This document shows positions 11,568 through 21,818 of a stretch of DNA of 60,575 nucleotides, piece after piece. Position numbers and translations under genes: made by a program. Numbering within the stretch: position 1 is the stretch's first letter; each line of letters starts with the position of its first letter. The DNA lies in assembly GCA_024196135.1 (NCBI GenBank), contig JAMQCK010000117.1, positions 1-60,575 on the forward strand. The letters run 5' to 3'. The notes beneath the pieces are model-generated. The model was not told the DNA's origin, ran no database searches, and saw only the letters and a list, made by a program, of their open reading frames with translations. The DNA comes from Pleurotus ostreatus/Saccharomyces cerevisiae fusant (lineage: Eukaryota > Opisthokonta).

Positions 11568-12774
11568 TTATACATTATGCCTCGCAAAGTAAGGCATCAA
11601 TTGGCATGACAAGAACCACATCTGTACGCCCGTCAGATTTTAGCACAAAGTCAAGTCAGGAGGGCGCACGTTGTACCACAAGTAAGCCGCTTTATCGCTG
11701 GCTTCCGAGTAATCGATGACCAGGCGAATTCCGCAGGCGCCCGCGAGGGATAGATTCACGAGCACGACCCCGGCGGGAACGTGCCAGAGCTGGGCAAGTC
11801 CGACGCTCCAAAAGAAGATCAAGGTGAGGAGTAGCCAGCGGCCGGAGGTCTGAGGCAGGATTACGGCGAGGGTCTTGCGCCCGATAGCGGCGTCTCCGGC
11901 TCGGTCGCGGAAATCTTGCGCGTGGCCCTGCGCGGCGGTGAGCACGAGGAAGGCGTTCAGAAATGGGACAATACGCACGGTTGTAAGGAAGTTGAAGAAG
12001 CAGAGTGTGATGGCCAAGCGCGCTGTATCAGATAGCGGCTTTCCGTCATCTACGGAAACATGGTTAGCTCTCATGTCGGATCGCACCGCAGCGAAGACCG
12101 CACTCATCATGAGCGTTACCCCCCAACAATAGCACGAGGTTCCCAGCGCGCCTATCGCAGACTTAAGGAACCAATTGCTGGCGAGGCCGCCTTGATTATA
12201 GACCGTCATCGAGGCGAGGTGGATGAGAGACGCCGTGATGCCGCCGTACCAGGCGCTCATGACGAGAGAGAGCACCACGAAGGCATTGTACAGGCGGTTG
12301 GCGCCATCCAGGGAGATGCGCCCCGCAACAATGGGTCGGAAAGGCTTCGAAATTCTATCTTCTTCGAGTCCGACGATCTTCTCAGCTCGTCAACATGCCT
12401 TGGGCGCTCCGAGAATCGCGCAAACCTCACCTGGTTCTGAATCTGGGCGCAGAGATCAGCGGCCGCATGTGGTCCTACGGGTATCCCTACGTACCTCAAA
12501 GGCAACGAGATGGAGTTGCAACCAGATAAAGCCACGGAGGATGGCGAAAGGATTAGTTGGCTGCGCGAGCGCCAGGCCAATCCCCATCTGACCGTAAAGC
12601 GCCTTCCTTAGCGATGTCAAAGAAGGGCGTCGACGATGTACGCACTATGGGGAGTACTGTCGTCGTGATGTCTGTCTTGTTGAAGAGATGAAGAGTGTAT
12701 GGCAACTTGAGCGCGGCCATGGCAATCGAGAGCGAGCTGTTGCCTCCAATACTGGCTGTGAGCGCAGGTGACAT
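11568..12774 (-). CDS. UbiA-family prenyltransferase / UbiA-type terpene cyclase-like membrane enzyme
   Basis: Five exons (12774-12646, 12602-12495, 12442-12431, 12377-11670, 11621-11568) encode about 336 aa with many hydrophobic segments. The first Asp-rich region reads IQNQIVGLEEDRISKPFRP and the second HAQDFRDRAGDAAIGRKTL, both typical of fungal UbiA-superfamily proteins. These use Mg2+ and a prenyl diphosphate in the membrane. The C-terminus YNMWFLSCQLMPYF after a 48-nt intron also fits. Exon 3 is a 12-nt microexon coding IQNQ, part of the first motif. Some fungal members are prenyltransferases and others are sesquiterpene cyclases; the sequence alone does not decide. No other secondary-metabolism gene is nearby. 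The first intron is only ~43 nt. Confidence 0.85.
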
Positions 12775-14046
12775 TGCGCGGGCGGGGATTCTAGGCGGGA
12801 GAAAGCTCGTAGTGCTTGAAGGGGCGACCCGCAGCAAGGACTAACTCGTCTTTTATATGTCGCGGCCCTTTGTCCGGCGGCGTTGGAATCAAAGCCTGCA
12901 GATATCACGAAACCTAGATCTTCGGCGGCAATCACCTTGTAGGATCTCGCTGGCAGGTGAATGGGAGGATAAACATCTCCGTTACCGCTGCTGCGATCAT
13001 CAACTTACCCTCGCCTCTAGGTATGCGAGTATCTTTCCCTGATCGCCCCAGGGCTGACCGACTCGGACGTGTGTGCAGATACGACTGCTCACGGAGCTCA
13101 TCTGGTAAGGTGTGAAGTACCTCGATATCTTTGAGTGTTAGACGTGTACGAAGAGAGGAGCGCTCGCCTCTTGGGTCACTTGGGCTTCGGTGCTTTCCTC
13201 GGTCCTGTTGATCTTCACTCTATCGCAGCTTGAAGTATAACTGAGCCACCTGAAGTGAAGAGGTGATCTTCGCGGGAGCCCAGCAGCTGAACGCAGGTTC
13301 CTGGTCTTGGCAACAAGCGTGGCGCACGGATCCGCGGCACAGACGACCGCAACCTGCGAGCCTGCGAGCCCCTCTCCGAAATCGAGGGCCCGCGTAAGTA
13401 GTATGCTGCGGCCATCCAAGGCCTTCGCGGTAGCGATATCATCGGAGGTCGTTCCACAGGGAGCTCACCAAGAGAACCTCGTCGAAGGACTGTATAATTC
13501 GCGAGTGCCCTCAACATAGATGACGATATTGGTTCAACTCACCAAGCAAGCCGCGGACGGGCGGAGCGATCATCTAGCTCTGGAGAACCTGCTTGAAACT
13601 ATGGATCTACGATACTTACCATGATCTTCTGCCTTGGCCCGCAGAAATCGCCGGCCAAATCCGTGTACGGCGGAAACAAATCTGCGCATTCGGAGCCGTA
13701 AGCGAGGCAGCACGTAGTCAGCGATTACAGGACCCACAGCTCTGAAGTAAACTCTTCTGAGGCATCGGAACGAGTGAAGCGTTCGAGCCTTCATAATCAC
13801 GGCGCGTACGAAGCGATCCGCAACACAGCCCTCAATTCCAGGGTGTGGCAAGTCGTGTACTGCACTTTATCCGCTGTACAGCAAGTTCTGAGGCGAGAAA
13901 GGCAATCTGAAGCTTGCTGTAGAAAGGAAGTCAGTAACAGCTATCCGCCAGTGCAGTAGCTTTTATAAACACGACCTGTATCCGCAGGTATAAAAGCGAG
14001 AAATCTATGCCGTTGCGTCCATGAACAAGACTGCACGCGCACTATC
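12775..14046. other. No confident gene
   Basis: Several minus-strand frames exist (13138-13419, 13215-13517, 13570-13851). They overlap one another, are rich in Arg/Ser, and show no recognisable motif or consistent splice structure. The promoters of the UbiA gene (left) and the BTB gene (right) should lie at the edges. Confidence 0.35.
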
Positions 14047-14864
14047 ATGTTGTCTGCCTCGCCGGTGGCTAGCTCCTCTCGTCCTACTCGGGATCCTGTC
14101 TTTTACTGGGACACAATCGTGTTCCAGGTCAGTAAAATGTTGTTTACCCGCTGTGTTTTGACTCACGAATTCGGATATCGCTGTTGAGGTCGAGGGCACG
14201 CTGCTGCGCCTTCCGAGGGCATATCTGGAGCAGGAGTCGATGTTCTTCCGCGACCTGTTCTCTATTCCAGACCCGCCGGAAGGCGACGTTCCCCAGGACG
14301 GAATCAGCGATGAGAGGCCTTTGAGCATACCTCCGCAAGTCTCCCTCGAAGAGTTCCATGCTCTAGCAGAGATCCTGTATCCTCGGTGAGATTCTTGATT
14401 GTATACGGCGTCGCCCCCGTACTCACCACAACCTCAGAACCCTGCACATCAATCGCAGCCCTGAGCTCTCTCAAGAGCAGTGGACGGGAGTGCTGAAGCT
14501 GAGCGACCTGTGGATGATGGATAGGATCAAGACACTGGCCGTCGATGCTCTGGCGCAGCGACTGAGCGACAATCCGGTGGAGAAGATCGTTCTCGCTCGC
14601 GCGTACAACGTCCAAGATTGGTATTACCAGGGCATATGCAAGTTGGTCCAGCGGCAGAAGCCTTTATCTCCCGATGACCTAGAGCGACTGGGTCCATCGT
14701 TGACGATGAAGATCTGCGAGCTGAGGGAATGCTTGGTCTTGAAGGAGAACACGTCTCGCTACGGAGCCTGCGGAAGTTGGGAGATGAACGACAGGCGAGG
14801 ATACGCCACATGCGACGCAAAGGTCAGCAAACGTGTTCGCGATGAATGCGCTTCGCTGCTTTGA
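14047..14864 (+). CDS. BTB/POZ domain protein
   Basis: Three exons (14047-14127, 14189-14385, 14438-14864) encode about 234 aa. The start MLSASPVASSSRPTRDPVFY followed by YWDTIVFQ is the usual opening of the very large Agaricomycete BTB family. The BTB core continues as VEGTLLRLPRAYLEQESMFF, then SLEEFHALAEILYPR, and the C-terminal helices LKLSDLWMMDRIKTLAVDAL and VEKIVLARAYNV. BTB domains dimerise and often recruit partners to cullin-3 ligases or chromatin; which of these applies is unknown. The last ~40 residues (NTSRYGACG to the stop) do not look conserved, so another intron near the end is possible. Confidence 0.8.
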
Positions 14865-15068
14865 TAGCCGGGAAAGCGCCGCGGCAGCATACATTTTCGT
14901 AGAGGTGTAACCGAAGTGTAGATACTGCGTCTTTGTCAAGTCGTTCTCGTGTCGCTCTGAGAGCAGTGTAACTTGTCTTCGCAAAAGAAAGATGCCCATA
15001 GCATCAGCCAGCAGTCCTATGTCCATTGGGATGCAGGATACTGAGGAAGTTTGGGACAAGGTCCGCAC
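14865..15068. other. Downstream region of the BTB gene up to a retroelement insertion site
   Basis: No gene was recognised. The right edge carries the left copy of a 14-bp direct repeat flanking a poly(A)-tailed insertion. Confidence 0.4.
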
Positions 15069-15082
15069 AACAGCTGTTGGTG
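15069..15082. repeat. Left copy of 14-bp target site duplication
   Basis: AACAGCTGTTGGTG here is repeated exactly at 15579-15592, directly after a run of about 18 A. A direct repeat flanking a poly(A)-tailed segment is the mark of target-primed reverse transcription. Confidence 0.75.
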
Positions 15083-15580
15083 GATCTTTCGCTCCCTGTT
15101 ATATTGGGGACGACGAAGGGGATCGCAGCCCTCACGGAGTTCATAGCGGCATCCGGCGCATTCACCAAAACCGGTGCACCCCGTGCACCCCCATCACTCC
15201 CTACCTGGGAGCAGGAACCCGAGATACGGCAGGTCGACGAGAACGACGAGGATGGATAGGAGGCCCGGCAGCCCAACCCCGTGCTTAGGTACCCTTTTCC
15301 GTCCCATATTATGTTTCTTTTGTTCGTCCGCGAAGCCTCGACACGCATGTCACACGCACACAGTGCCTTTACCTATTATTCCACCACTCGGCTCGACCAC
15401 AGTATCGTGACGGACAGCAGTACGAGCAGTAGCCTCGGGACTTGTAGATTATTACCACGGGTATGCGAAGGGCCTTGCCGGGCTTCCAGATGGAGGGAGT
15501 ACTGGCGGAGGACCGCGTCTTAGCTTCACTTTAGCTTGTAGCGGTATAGAAATGCAGAGTTCAAAAAAAAAAAAAAAAAA
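15083..15580 (+). mobile_element. 5'-truncated poly(A)-tailed non-LTR retrotransposon (LINE) fragment or retrocopy
   Basis: A ~498-bp insertion lies between perfect 14-bp direct repeats (15069-15082 and 15579-15592). It begins inside a coding frame (DLSLPVILGTTKG at 15083) and stops at about 15257-15259 after DENDEDG. A non-coding tail and a pure A run (~15563-15580) follow. The frame resembles the extreme C-terminus of a fungal LINE reverse transcriptase, but that identification is weak. A reverse-transcribed host mRNA would look the same. The 5' end is truncated, as is usual for such insertions. Beginning the element at the repeat boundary means residues read upstream of 15083 in the same frame belong to the target site. 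Confidence 0.75.
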
Positions 15581-15592
15581 CAGCTGTTGGTG
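15579..15592. repeat. Right copy of 14-bp target site duplication
   Basis: Exact copy of the 14-mer at 15069-15082, directly abutting the poly(A) run and partly overlapping its last two A residues. Confidence 0.75.
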
Positions 15593-15973
15593 ACGCCACA
15601 AACCGAGTTTAATCACGTGCATCATCAGCAGTGGACCCACAAGAACCGACACCTTCGAATGAACGCCTACGAAAGTGTTGAACGAACGTGTATGGCAGCT
15701 CCCGCTTGTTCCAGTACGCTAAAGCCAACATCAATAGTGCCGTACATTATATCTACATGCAAGCGAGTGTGCACTGTTCTTCTTCCACACCGTATTAGGC
15801 TGCATCGGTGGCCTCGGCCACCAGGACCCGACCATACAAGTAACAATTTCCACGTACACGAAAAGGAGAGGGGTCAAAGCGAAGGGGTCGAAGGCGGCGA
15901 GCTCTAGTGGCTCGTGCGGCGGCAAGGTCCGGGGAGGATCGCAGGCGCGAGGAGAATCGCAGACGCACCGAGC
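15593..15973. other. 3' side of the DUF6534 gene
   Basis: No gene recognised. It should hold the 3' UTR of the minus-strand DUF6534 gene. Confidence 0.4.
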
Positions 15974-17792
15974 TCAGAACGGACCGAACTCGTGCTTCAC
16001 ATCCGAGGCGCTGTAGTCGGCGCGCGCCATCGTCATGTGGTCCTGCTCTACCCGGATGACGGTCTCTACTTCCTTGTTGACGTTCAGCACGACGTGCCCG
16101 TTGGACGAGCTGTTTTGGCCGCGGTTGCCGGACATGTTGGACAGGCCGTACGAGTTGTTGATCTTGTCCCGGATGGCGCTGCGTCCGTTGAGCGTCGCGA
16201 ACAGGCTGTTCATGTACACTGTTAAAAGGAGTCGTGAGAGACGCTCAGATAGTCGAAGAGAGAGCGTACGCTTGCTAAGCGTGAAGTAGATGCCGATGTA
16301 CGTCATCTCGTGTGGCCAGATGGTGTACTGAAGGGAGGGGTCAGCGACGCGAGAGACGCGGTTGGATGATATCTCACAGTGGTGAAGCAAGCGATCGAGC
16401 ATAGACTGCAGAGAGGGCATGAGCGATCGACAAACCCGAGACAGATCGCGGACTTACCTTGTCAACAGACTAGTGTTAATTGTGTATGCCATCAGGATGT
16501 TCACGAGGGAATCCGTACTGTGGACATGAATGAGCGGGCATCGTCTGGGTAAACACTCGCTACGTACCGCTTGAACCCTGTCCTGCTTTGCGACAATGAC
16601 AAGGAGAGCGTCAACGCGATCATCGCGTCGACGCCGACACCGGCGCCAAGAGCGGTGTACATGAAGTACTACGCGAGCGTCAGCAACGCGTTCACAGCAA
16701 ACCGAAGCCGATATGCGGTCGTACCGAGAATTCATCAAAGCGCGAGAATGCGGGAATTTGGAACCTGCAATTCATGGTTAGAGTGAACGCGAGCGCCTGG
16801 ACAAGCACACGCACACTTTGGTGGTGAAGCCTTTGCACCAAGATCAGTAAGGAGGGCGGAATGGAGAATGAGACGGCGTACCAATACCCGCGGCTGTTGT
16901 GGAGGTCTTAGTCAGTCGCTGAAAGAAGATGAAGGTAATCCTTCACTCACCGAAAGAGACCAAGGTGGTTGCCGCAATCAGGAGTGTGACGGGCAAGCCC
17001 ACCATTAGTCTCCGGCGAACGACTAGATGCGAAGTTAGCCTGCATCATATGGAAGAGGGAGACAGACGTACAGCTCCATACGCGGTAGCCGTAGACGCTG
17101 AAGGTGATGGGTTAACAAGGTTATCGCTGGCTCAAAGGAAACCTCATGCTCACCTCCGAATGATGAAGTTGCTGATCGACTACTCGCTACGTCAGTCATG
17201 ACACGCAGAAATATTGACCAACATACGCTGATGAGGATTTGGGCAGTTATGCTCCTGCGCGACGGTCAGCAACGAGCAGACACTGCATAGTCCGAGACGC
17301 ACCAGTTAGCAGTTGCCAACGCCACCGGGTTGGCGTAGTTGTCGATGAGATAATGGTAGCCAGCATCGCACACGAACGCCAGATGTATAGTGTCCAGAAT
17401 CCTGGCATGTCGGTAAGCCACGACCAGTATTACGCGCCACGGAACGCTCGTACCATAGACCGCCGACCTAGACGTGGACTGGTTAGGTCTACGAAGATAT
17501 GTAGGGTTGCAGGGAGACGCACCAGCACGGCATACTTCCAGCCATCCGACTGCTCTTTTGGCCGCTGGAAGTACAGGAATGCCTGAATGGAGGTAATCCC
17601 GTAGAAGCTGAACACATTGAGCAGCCAAGCCGGTACGAATGAGCATCTCAACATACATGGCCGCGAATATAATCCCCAGATACGTCGCTCCTGGGCGCCA
17701 AGTCAGCCTACCGCGCGTACCCCACACGGCGTCCGCCACTCACCGATCTTGCTGTCCAGGTTCCCAAGTGCCGCTGCGGCAGGAGAGGCCAT
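15974..17792 (-). CDS. DUF6534-type multi-pass membrane protein
   Basis: Split minus-strand gene starting MASPAAAALGNLDSKIG at 17792 and stopping at 15974, with about ten exons and introns of mostly 45-60 nt. Segments in order: GATYLGIIFAAM; FYGITSIQAFLYFQRPKEQS; ILDTIHLAFVCDAGYHYLID; NPVALATANW; SITAQILIS; FIIRSVYGYRVW; YTALGAGVGVDAMIALTL; then the signature stretch TDSLVNILMAYTINTSLLTS, SLCSIACFTTYTIWPHEM, and YFTLSKLYMNSLFATLNGR. This is the ~7-helix architecture of the Agaricomycete-expanded DUF6534 family. The cytosolic C-terminal tail (GLSNMSGNRGQNSSSNGHV...) is polar. The biochemical role of the family is unknown. Exact exon ends around 17400-17540 are uncertain. Confidence 0.85.
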
Positions 17793-19159
17793 CTTGTCTA
17801 GCGGATGATGGGATGGGGGTGCGCTCGCGGGGGCGGGAGGGAAAGAGCGTCGTCGCGGCGTGAGGACCGCAGTTATCTGCCGATCGGGCTCACGTGCGCG
17901 CATATGTACCCACTGAATGTCATTTTGAGGAGAGACGCGCGCGCCCCCGTCCCCGTGGGACCTGGCAGATCGCACCCGCGTGGCGCGGATGGGCTGAATG
18001 GAAGAAGACGACGGCGGTTGTCGTGTGGGAGACTCCGAAGAGGCCCCCTGTAAGCATCACCCCCACGCCGCGCGCGGAGGGCCGGCAAAGTCGCCGACGA
18101 GCGCTGGTCTAGTTGCGCACCCTGCTGGCGAGGTCGAGAGCCGCGGCGCGCCGTTCGTGGCGCGGCCCGTGCCGCGGGCGAGTGAGGGCTGCCGCAAAAT
18201 TGCAAACCCGGGGAACAGACTCGCAGCCTCGAGAACAAGCTCGAGACCGCCGGGAGCCGGACGGCAGTGCGGATACTGAAATGAACACAAGAGGGTCAAG
18301 AACAAGGACTGCCTTTTCGAGAGTAGCCTCGGACCCCGCGGCTGCGTGTGCCCGCCTTCGCGCGGGACAAGACGAAGATCTTCCAGAATTCCTTGTCGAA
18401 GCTAGTTGACGCGCCCACAGCGGAAATACGACCTAGTCAGCCCTGCAGTCACCGGTAAACGAGGATAGCCGGAGGGCTCGGGCTACTGTATTTGGAGCGC
18501 TCGTCGTGTCGTCTGCCACCGGAAGAAATATTCGTTTCCTAGCCAGGAGTTGCTAAGGAGGCGGTATCTCTCGTCCTTGTAAGCTGGTAGCCGGCCATCT
18601 TCACGCTGGGTGGCGTTAATTGAGGTCACAGATCGCCAGCGTCGCATAGAAACCGATTGCAGGCGGAATAATAAAAGGGTGTCCTGGTGCACATGGGTCA
18701 GGACGGAGGTATTTTTGTCCCGATCAGGAAAGTGACATTTGGGTCCAGCACATCTCCCACGACCACGGCTCCCGCGAATGTTCAACTTCGGTGAATTGAG
18801 CAAATGATTCTCGGTACAATACACCCTTTTCTTCGACATACATAGGAAAGCATACAAGGAAAAAGCTATGGTACAACAATTGAATGCAAGAAGGTTGTGC
18901 GTGTGCGTTCGCTCGCCGTGGTTCGTGATGAAGACGGAGATTAGCAGGCAGGAAGAGGGTCTCGGCGGCGTCAGAAGACTTCTGCCTCCGTATGTCGTGT
19001 GGCGCGCCCCCAGCGGAAGCATCGTAGTCTCCCGCGGCCAGCAGCTTGCCTTGCGCAGCGTCGGACCCGAGAGATAGCATCCCTTTAACTCCCTCGCGTG
19101 GCGCGCGAGGATGAGGAGGTGAACCATGCAGGTGAGGTGAGAAGAAAAGGTCCGCCCTC
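17793..19159. other. Intergenic, no confident gene
   Basis: GC-rich upstream region of the DUF6534 gene (17793-18400), followed by the 3' side of the next minus-strand gene. The 251-codon minus frame at 18483-19238 overlaps that gene's end in another frame, has a low-complexity composition and no domain, so it is not counted as a gene. Confidence 0.4.
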
Positions 19160-21069
19160 TCACACCACCAACGCCACCCTCCCATTCGAGGACAGTACCG
19201 TTACCTCGCTCCCCGTCCTCTTCCTGCGATCGCCCCACGTCACCGTCCCTGCGCTCTCTGAATCCGACGCCCGCCCGCCCTTAGCGCGATCCACCCACAC
19301 CGTCCTCTCCCTCCCTCGCCCCGTCGGGTCCTCCGCACCTGACTCGTCCACAACGGCGCGCGAGTTCGACGTGTGCAGCATGAAGTCGCCCTCAAACGCT
19401 GGGTTCACGGAGACCTGCGCTGGACCGTTGGACGTGACGGCGTGCGCGGAAAGAATGGCGTCGAGAGGTGAGGTGGGGAAGAAGAGGTTGACGTATTTGT
19501 TTGTGGTGGTGGCGGCGACGCTATAATACGGCTCTTTTGATGAAGAGGGATTCAGGAGGTGACTTCTGGCGGTAATGTAGCTGAAAGGCAGAGTGAGCAG
19601 GCAGCGGATAGTGAGAAGAGGTACGAGCGCACCCATTACTGCTGTAGAGAACTGCTGAGGTTCCCTCAGAGGACTTGTCGGCGTGCGTGAGGCCCAGTTC
19701 CACGTCGATGGGAGCGTTCGAGGTGATCAGCCCCAAGTCTTTGGTCGCATTGAATACCCCCGTAATTGGCGCGTTCGAGGTGCCGACAATGAGCGTGTCT
19801 GCAACGAGAGTCTGGAAAAGGGTATCGTAAGTAAGAGTGCCTTGGAAAATGGGGAGATGGTCGTTCGTGTGGAGCGCAGGGCAATGGGAATCGCGACCGG
19901 CTCAACATTCACCTCCGCGTGAACAGGCCCTAGCGTGCTATTCAGCGCTACATGCTGGAAGCGCGCACCCTTGCCCAGGTCCGCTATGTACTGACTGTAA
20001 TTGGGAAGGACGGTCTGAAGGCCAGCGATCTTGGAGACGTAGCCTGCGGGAAGGGACAGCTTGATGTCGAGAAAGATCTCAGGGCGATTCAAGCGAGGGT
20101 AGGAGTCGGGTGTCTAAATTCAATGAACGTCAGTTCCCATAGATCGCGTAATTTACGCCCACACGCACATGGATCCCAAAACCTTGCACGCCCTTGGACG
20201 ACAACTTGCACAGGTGCATCTGCGCAAGGGCGGCCGCGGAGGTGTACTTGACGATCACGATCGCATATGCGCGCCGGTTGGACTTCGTGTGCGTAGTGAC
20301 GTGCAATCGACCGCTCTGATGTGAGCCCTGAGCGAGCAGCATGAGGGTCTCGTCGGTAAGGTCGAGGTCCAGCGAGCCTGTAGCCTCGTAGGAGTAGTCG
20401 GCTACATGAAGATCGGGGACGGTATAGTCGTTGGAGGTGATGTTCAGAGCAGTGTGGATGTCGGCGAAGGGTGAATACAGGTATGATGGGCGCTCGACGG
20501 TCTTCCACTCGATGCCGCTGCATCGTTCGAGGTCGATGCCGGGGATGACGACGTGGTCTTGCCAGGAGCCGCGCTGGAAAGAGGGTAAGTCTACGCTGCA
20601 TACTGGGAGTTGGAGGACGCACACTTCTCGAGCGCAGAATAGCGATCAAGCTATCGACCAGGATGGAGAGAAGGATCCAGATGAGGACCCCAGCCCCGAG
20701 AGAGCGCCAGAAGCGGCGCGTAGCGCGCTTGCCATAGTCATCGGGCTTGGTGGGAGATGGCGGGTGCTCTAGCGTGTAGTGTGTGTGCAGCTGCTCGGAT
20801 GAGGAATGGGCGTGCTGCCAGGAGGGAGGCGGAGACCAAGGCGCGCTCGATCCCGAGGAATACGGCGCGCTCGATCGCGTCGAATATGGTGCGCTCGACC
20901 CCGCGGACCACGGTGGATGGGGTCCAGAGGAGAGCATCGGGTCGCTCATGCTGCCATAGTACGAGGGGGGAGGGAGGCTGTCTGACTCATCGTCGCTGAT
21001 GCTCGACGGTCCCTGGCTCGTCGTGGGCGTCTTCAGAGGCGACGTCGGTCCGTCTTCAGTGATGATCAT
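19160..21069 (-). CDS. Type II single-pass membrane protein with low-complexity N-terminus and large extracytosolic domain
   Basis: Five exons (21069-20623, 20573-20169, 20113-19913, 19811-19633, 19580-19160) join in frame to about 550 aa. Residues 1-110 are Ser/Pro-rich and contain repeats such as SSAPYS; this part should be cytosolic. One membrane span follows (LGAGVLIWILLSILVDSLI, residues ~125-145). The rest is a beta-rich domain (IDLERCSGIEWKTVERPSYL; TSNAPITGVFNATKDLGLIT; YYSVAATTTNKYVNLFF; SNGPAQVSVNP). Many basidiomycete genomes have proteins of this layout, sometimes under DUF7330-like names; I am not certain of the family label. No catalytic motif was seen. Confidence 0.8.
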
Positions 21070-21818
21070 GGCGGAGAGGTGGTGGTAGAGGGCTCTTGGT
21101 ACGTTGCGGACGAGAACGAGAGCACCGTCAGGGGGAATCGAGCGCCCGTCGATTTGTCTGCCCTATAACCCACACACACCGCCGCATCAGACAATGATCA
21201 TGACTGCGGGTGACTGCGCGCATTCGTCCCTGATCCTCCTGAGCCATTCATTCGCGTCAGATAACGGGGCAGGCGGGCAGCTGATCCTGCCAGATGGCGC
21301 GCAGAAACACTGGTATTGCATGGGGCAGCGTGCTCGCCGAGTGCGTCACCGGCGTCCGCAGCAGCGAGGGCGTATGGTGGCTCTTTCGCTCAAGAGTTAC
21401 GCGAGACGGCGAAGACATGTTTTCCGCTTCGGGTACCGGGTCGAGGCCTGACGAAGGTCGGAAGTTCGAATCCAACTGAGTGGGAGTGCCTTGCTGCGTC
21501 CTTGTACAATCCCCAGTCGAAATCAAGCTTGAAGCCTTTAATTGGGGGACGTATATCTGAGAGAAAGAGTTGTAAGATGCCTGGGGCCGGGTGAGTGAGA
21601 AAAGGTCGTGCAAAGAAATGTCGGCGTCTGCCGATTCAGACGCATCGGCATTTGCCGTTCTCCCGGAACGACCGTCACATTGCGGTCACGACCCCAGCGC
21701 TTAACTTCAGTGTGTTGCCTCGACTTCATACACAGAATTGTTGATCTCAGCTCCCTTCAATCATCTTCTCCACGTACTCTGCTTGTGATCTCCTGTGGTA
21801 TATGAGGTCTGAAGTCAG
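21070..21818. other. Divergent intergenic region
   Basis: It lies between the minus-strand membrane protein gene and the plus-strand DUF6697 gene and should carry both promoters. A TTCGAATCC at ~21464-21472 resembles a tRNA T-loop, but the flanks do not pair. Nothing else seen. Confidence 0.4.

Noticed and set aside
12850..13860. Minus-strand gene upstream of the UbiA gene
   Set aside because: Several short Arg/Ser-rich frames with no consistent joining and no recognisable domain.
18483..19238. 251-codon minus-strand open frame
   Set aside because: It overlaps the 3' end of the type II membrane protein gene in another frame and has no motif, no codon-use support and no plausible start region.
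21400..21490. tRNA gene suggested by TTCGAATCC
   Set aside because: The neighbouring bases cannot form the T-stem or the acceptor stem, and no anticodon arm fits upstream.
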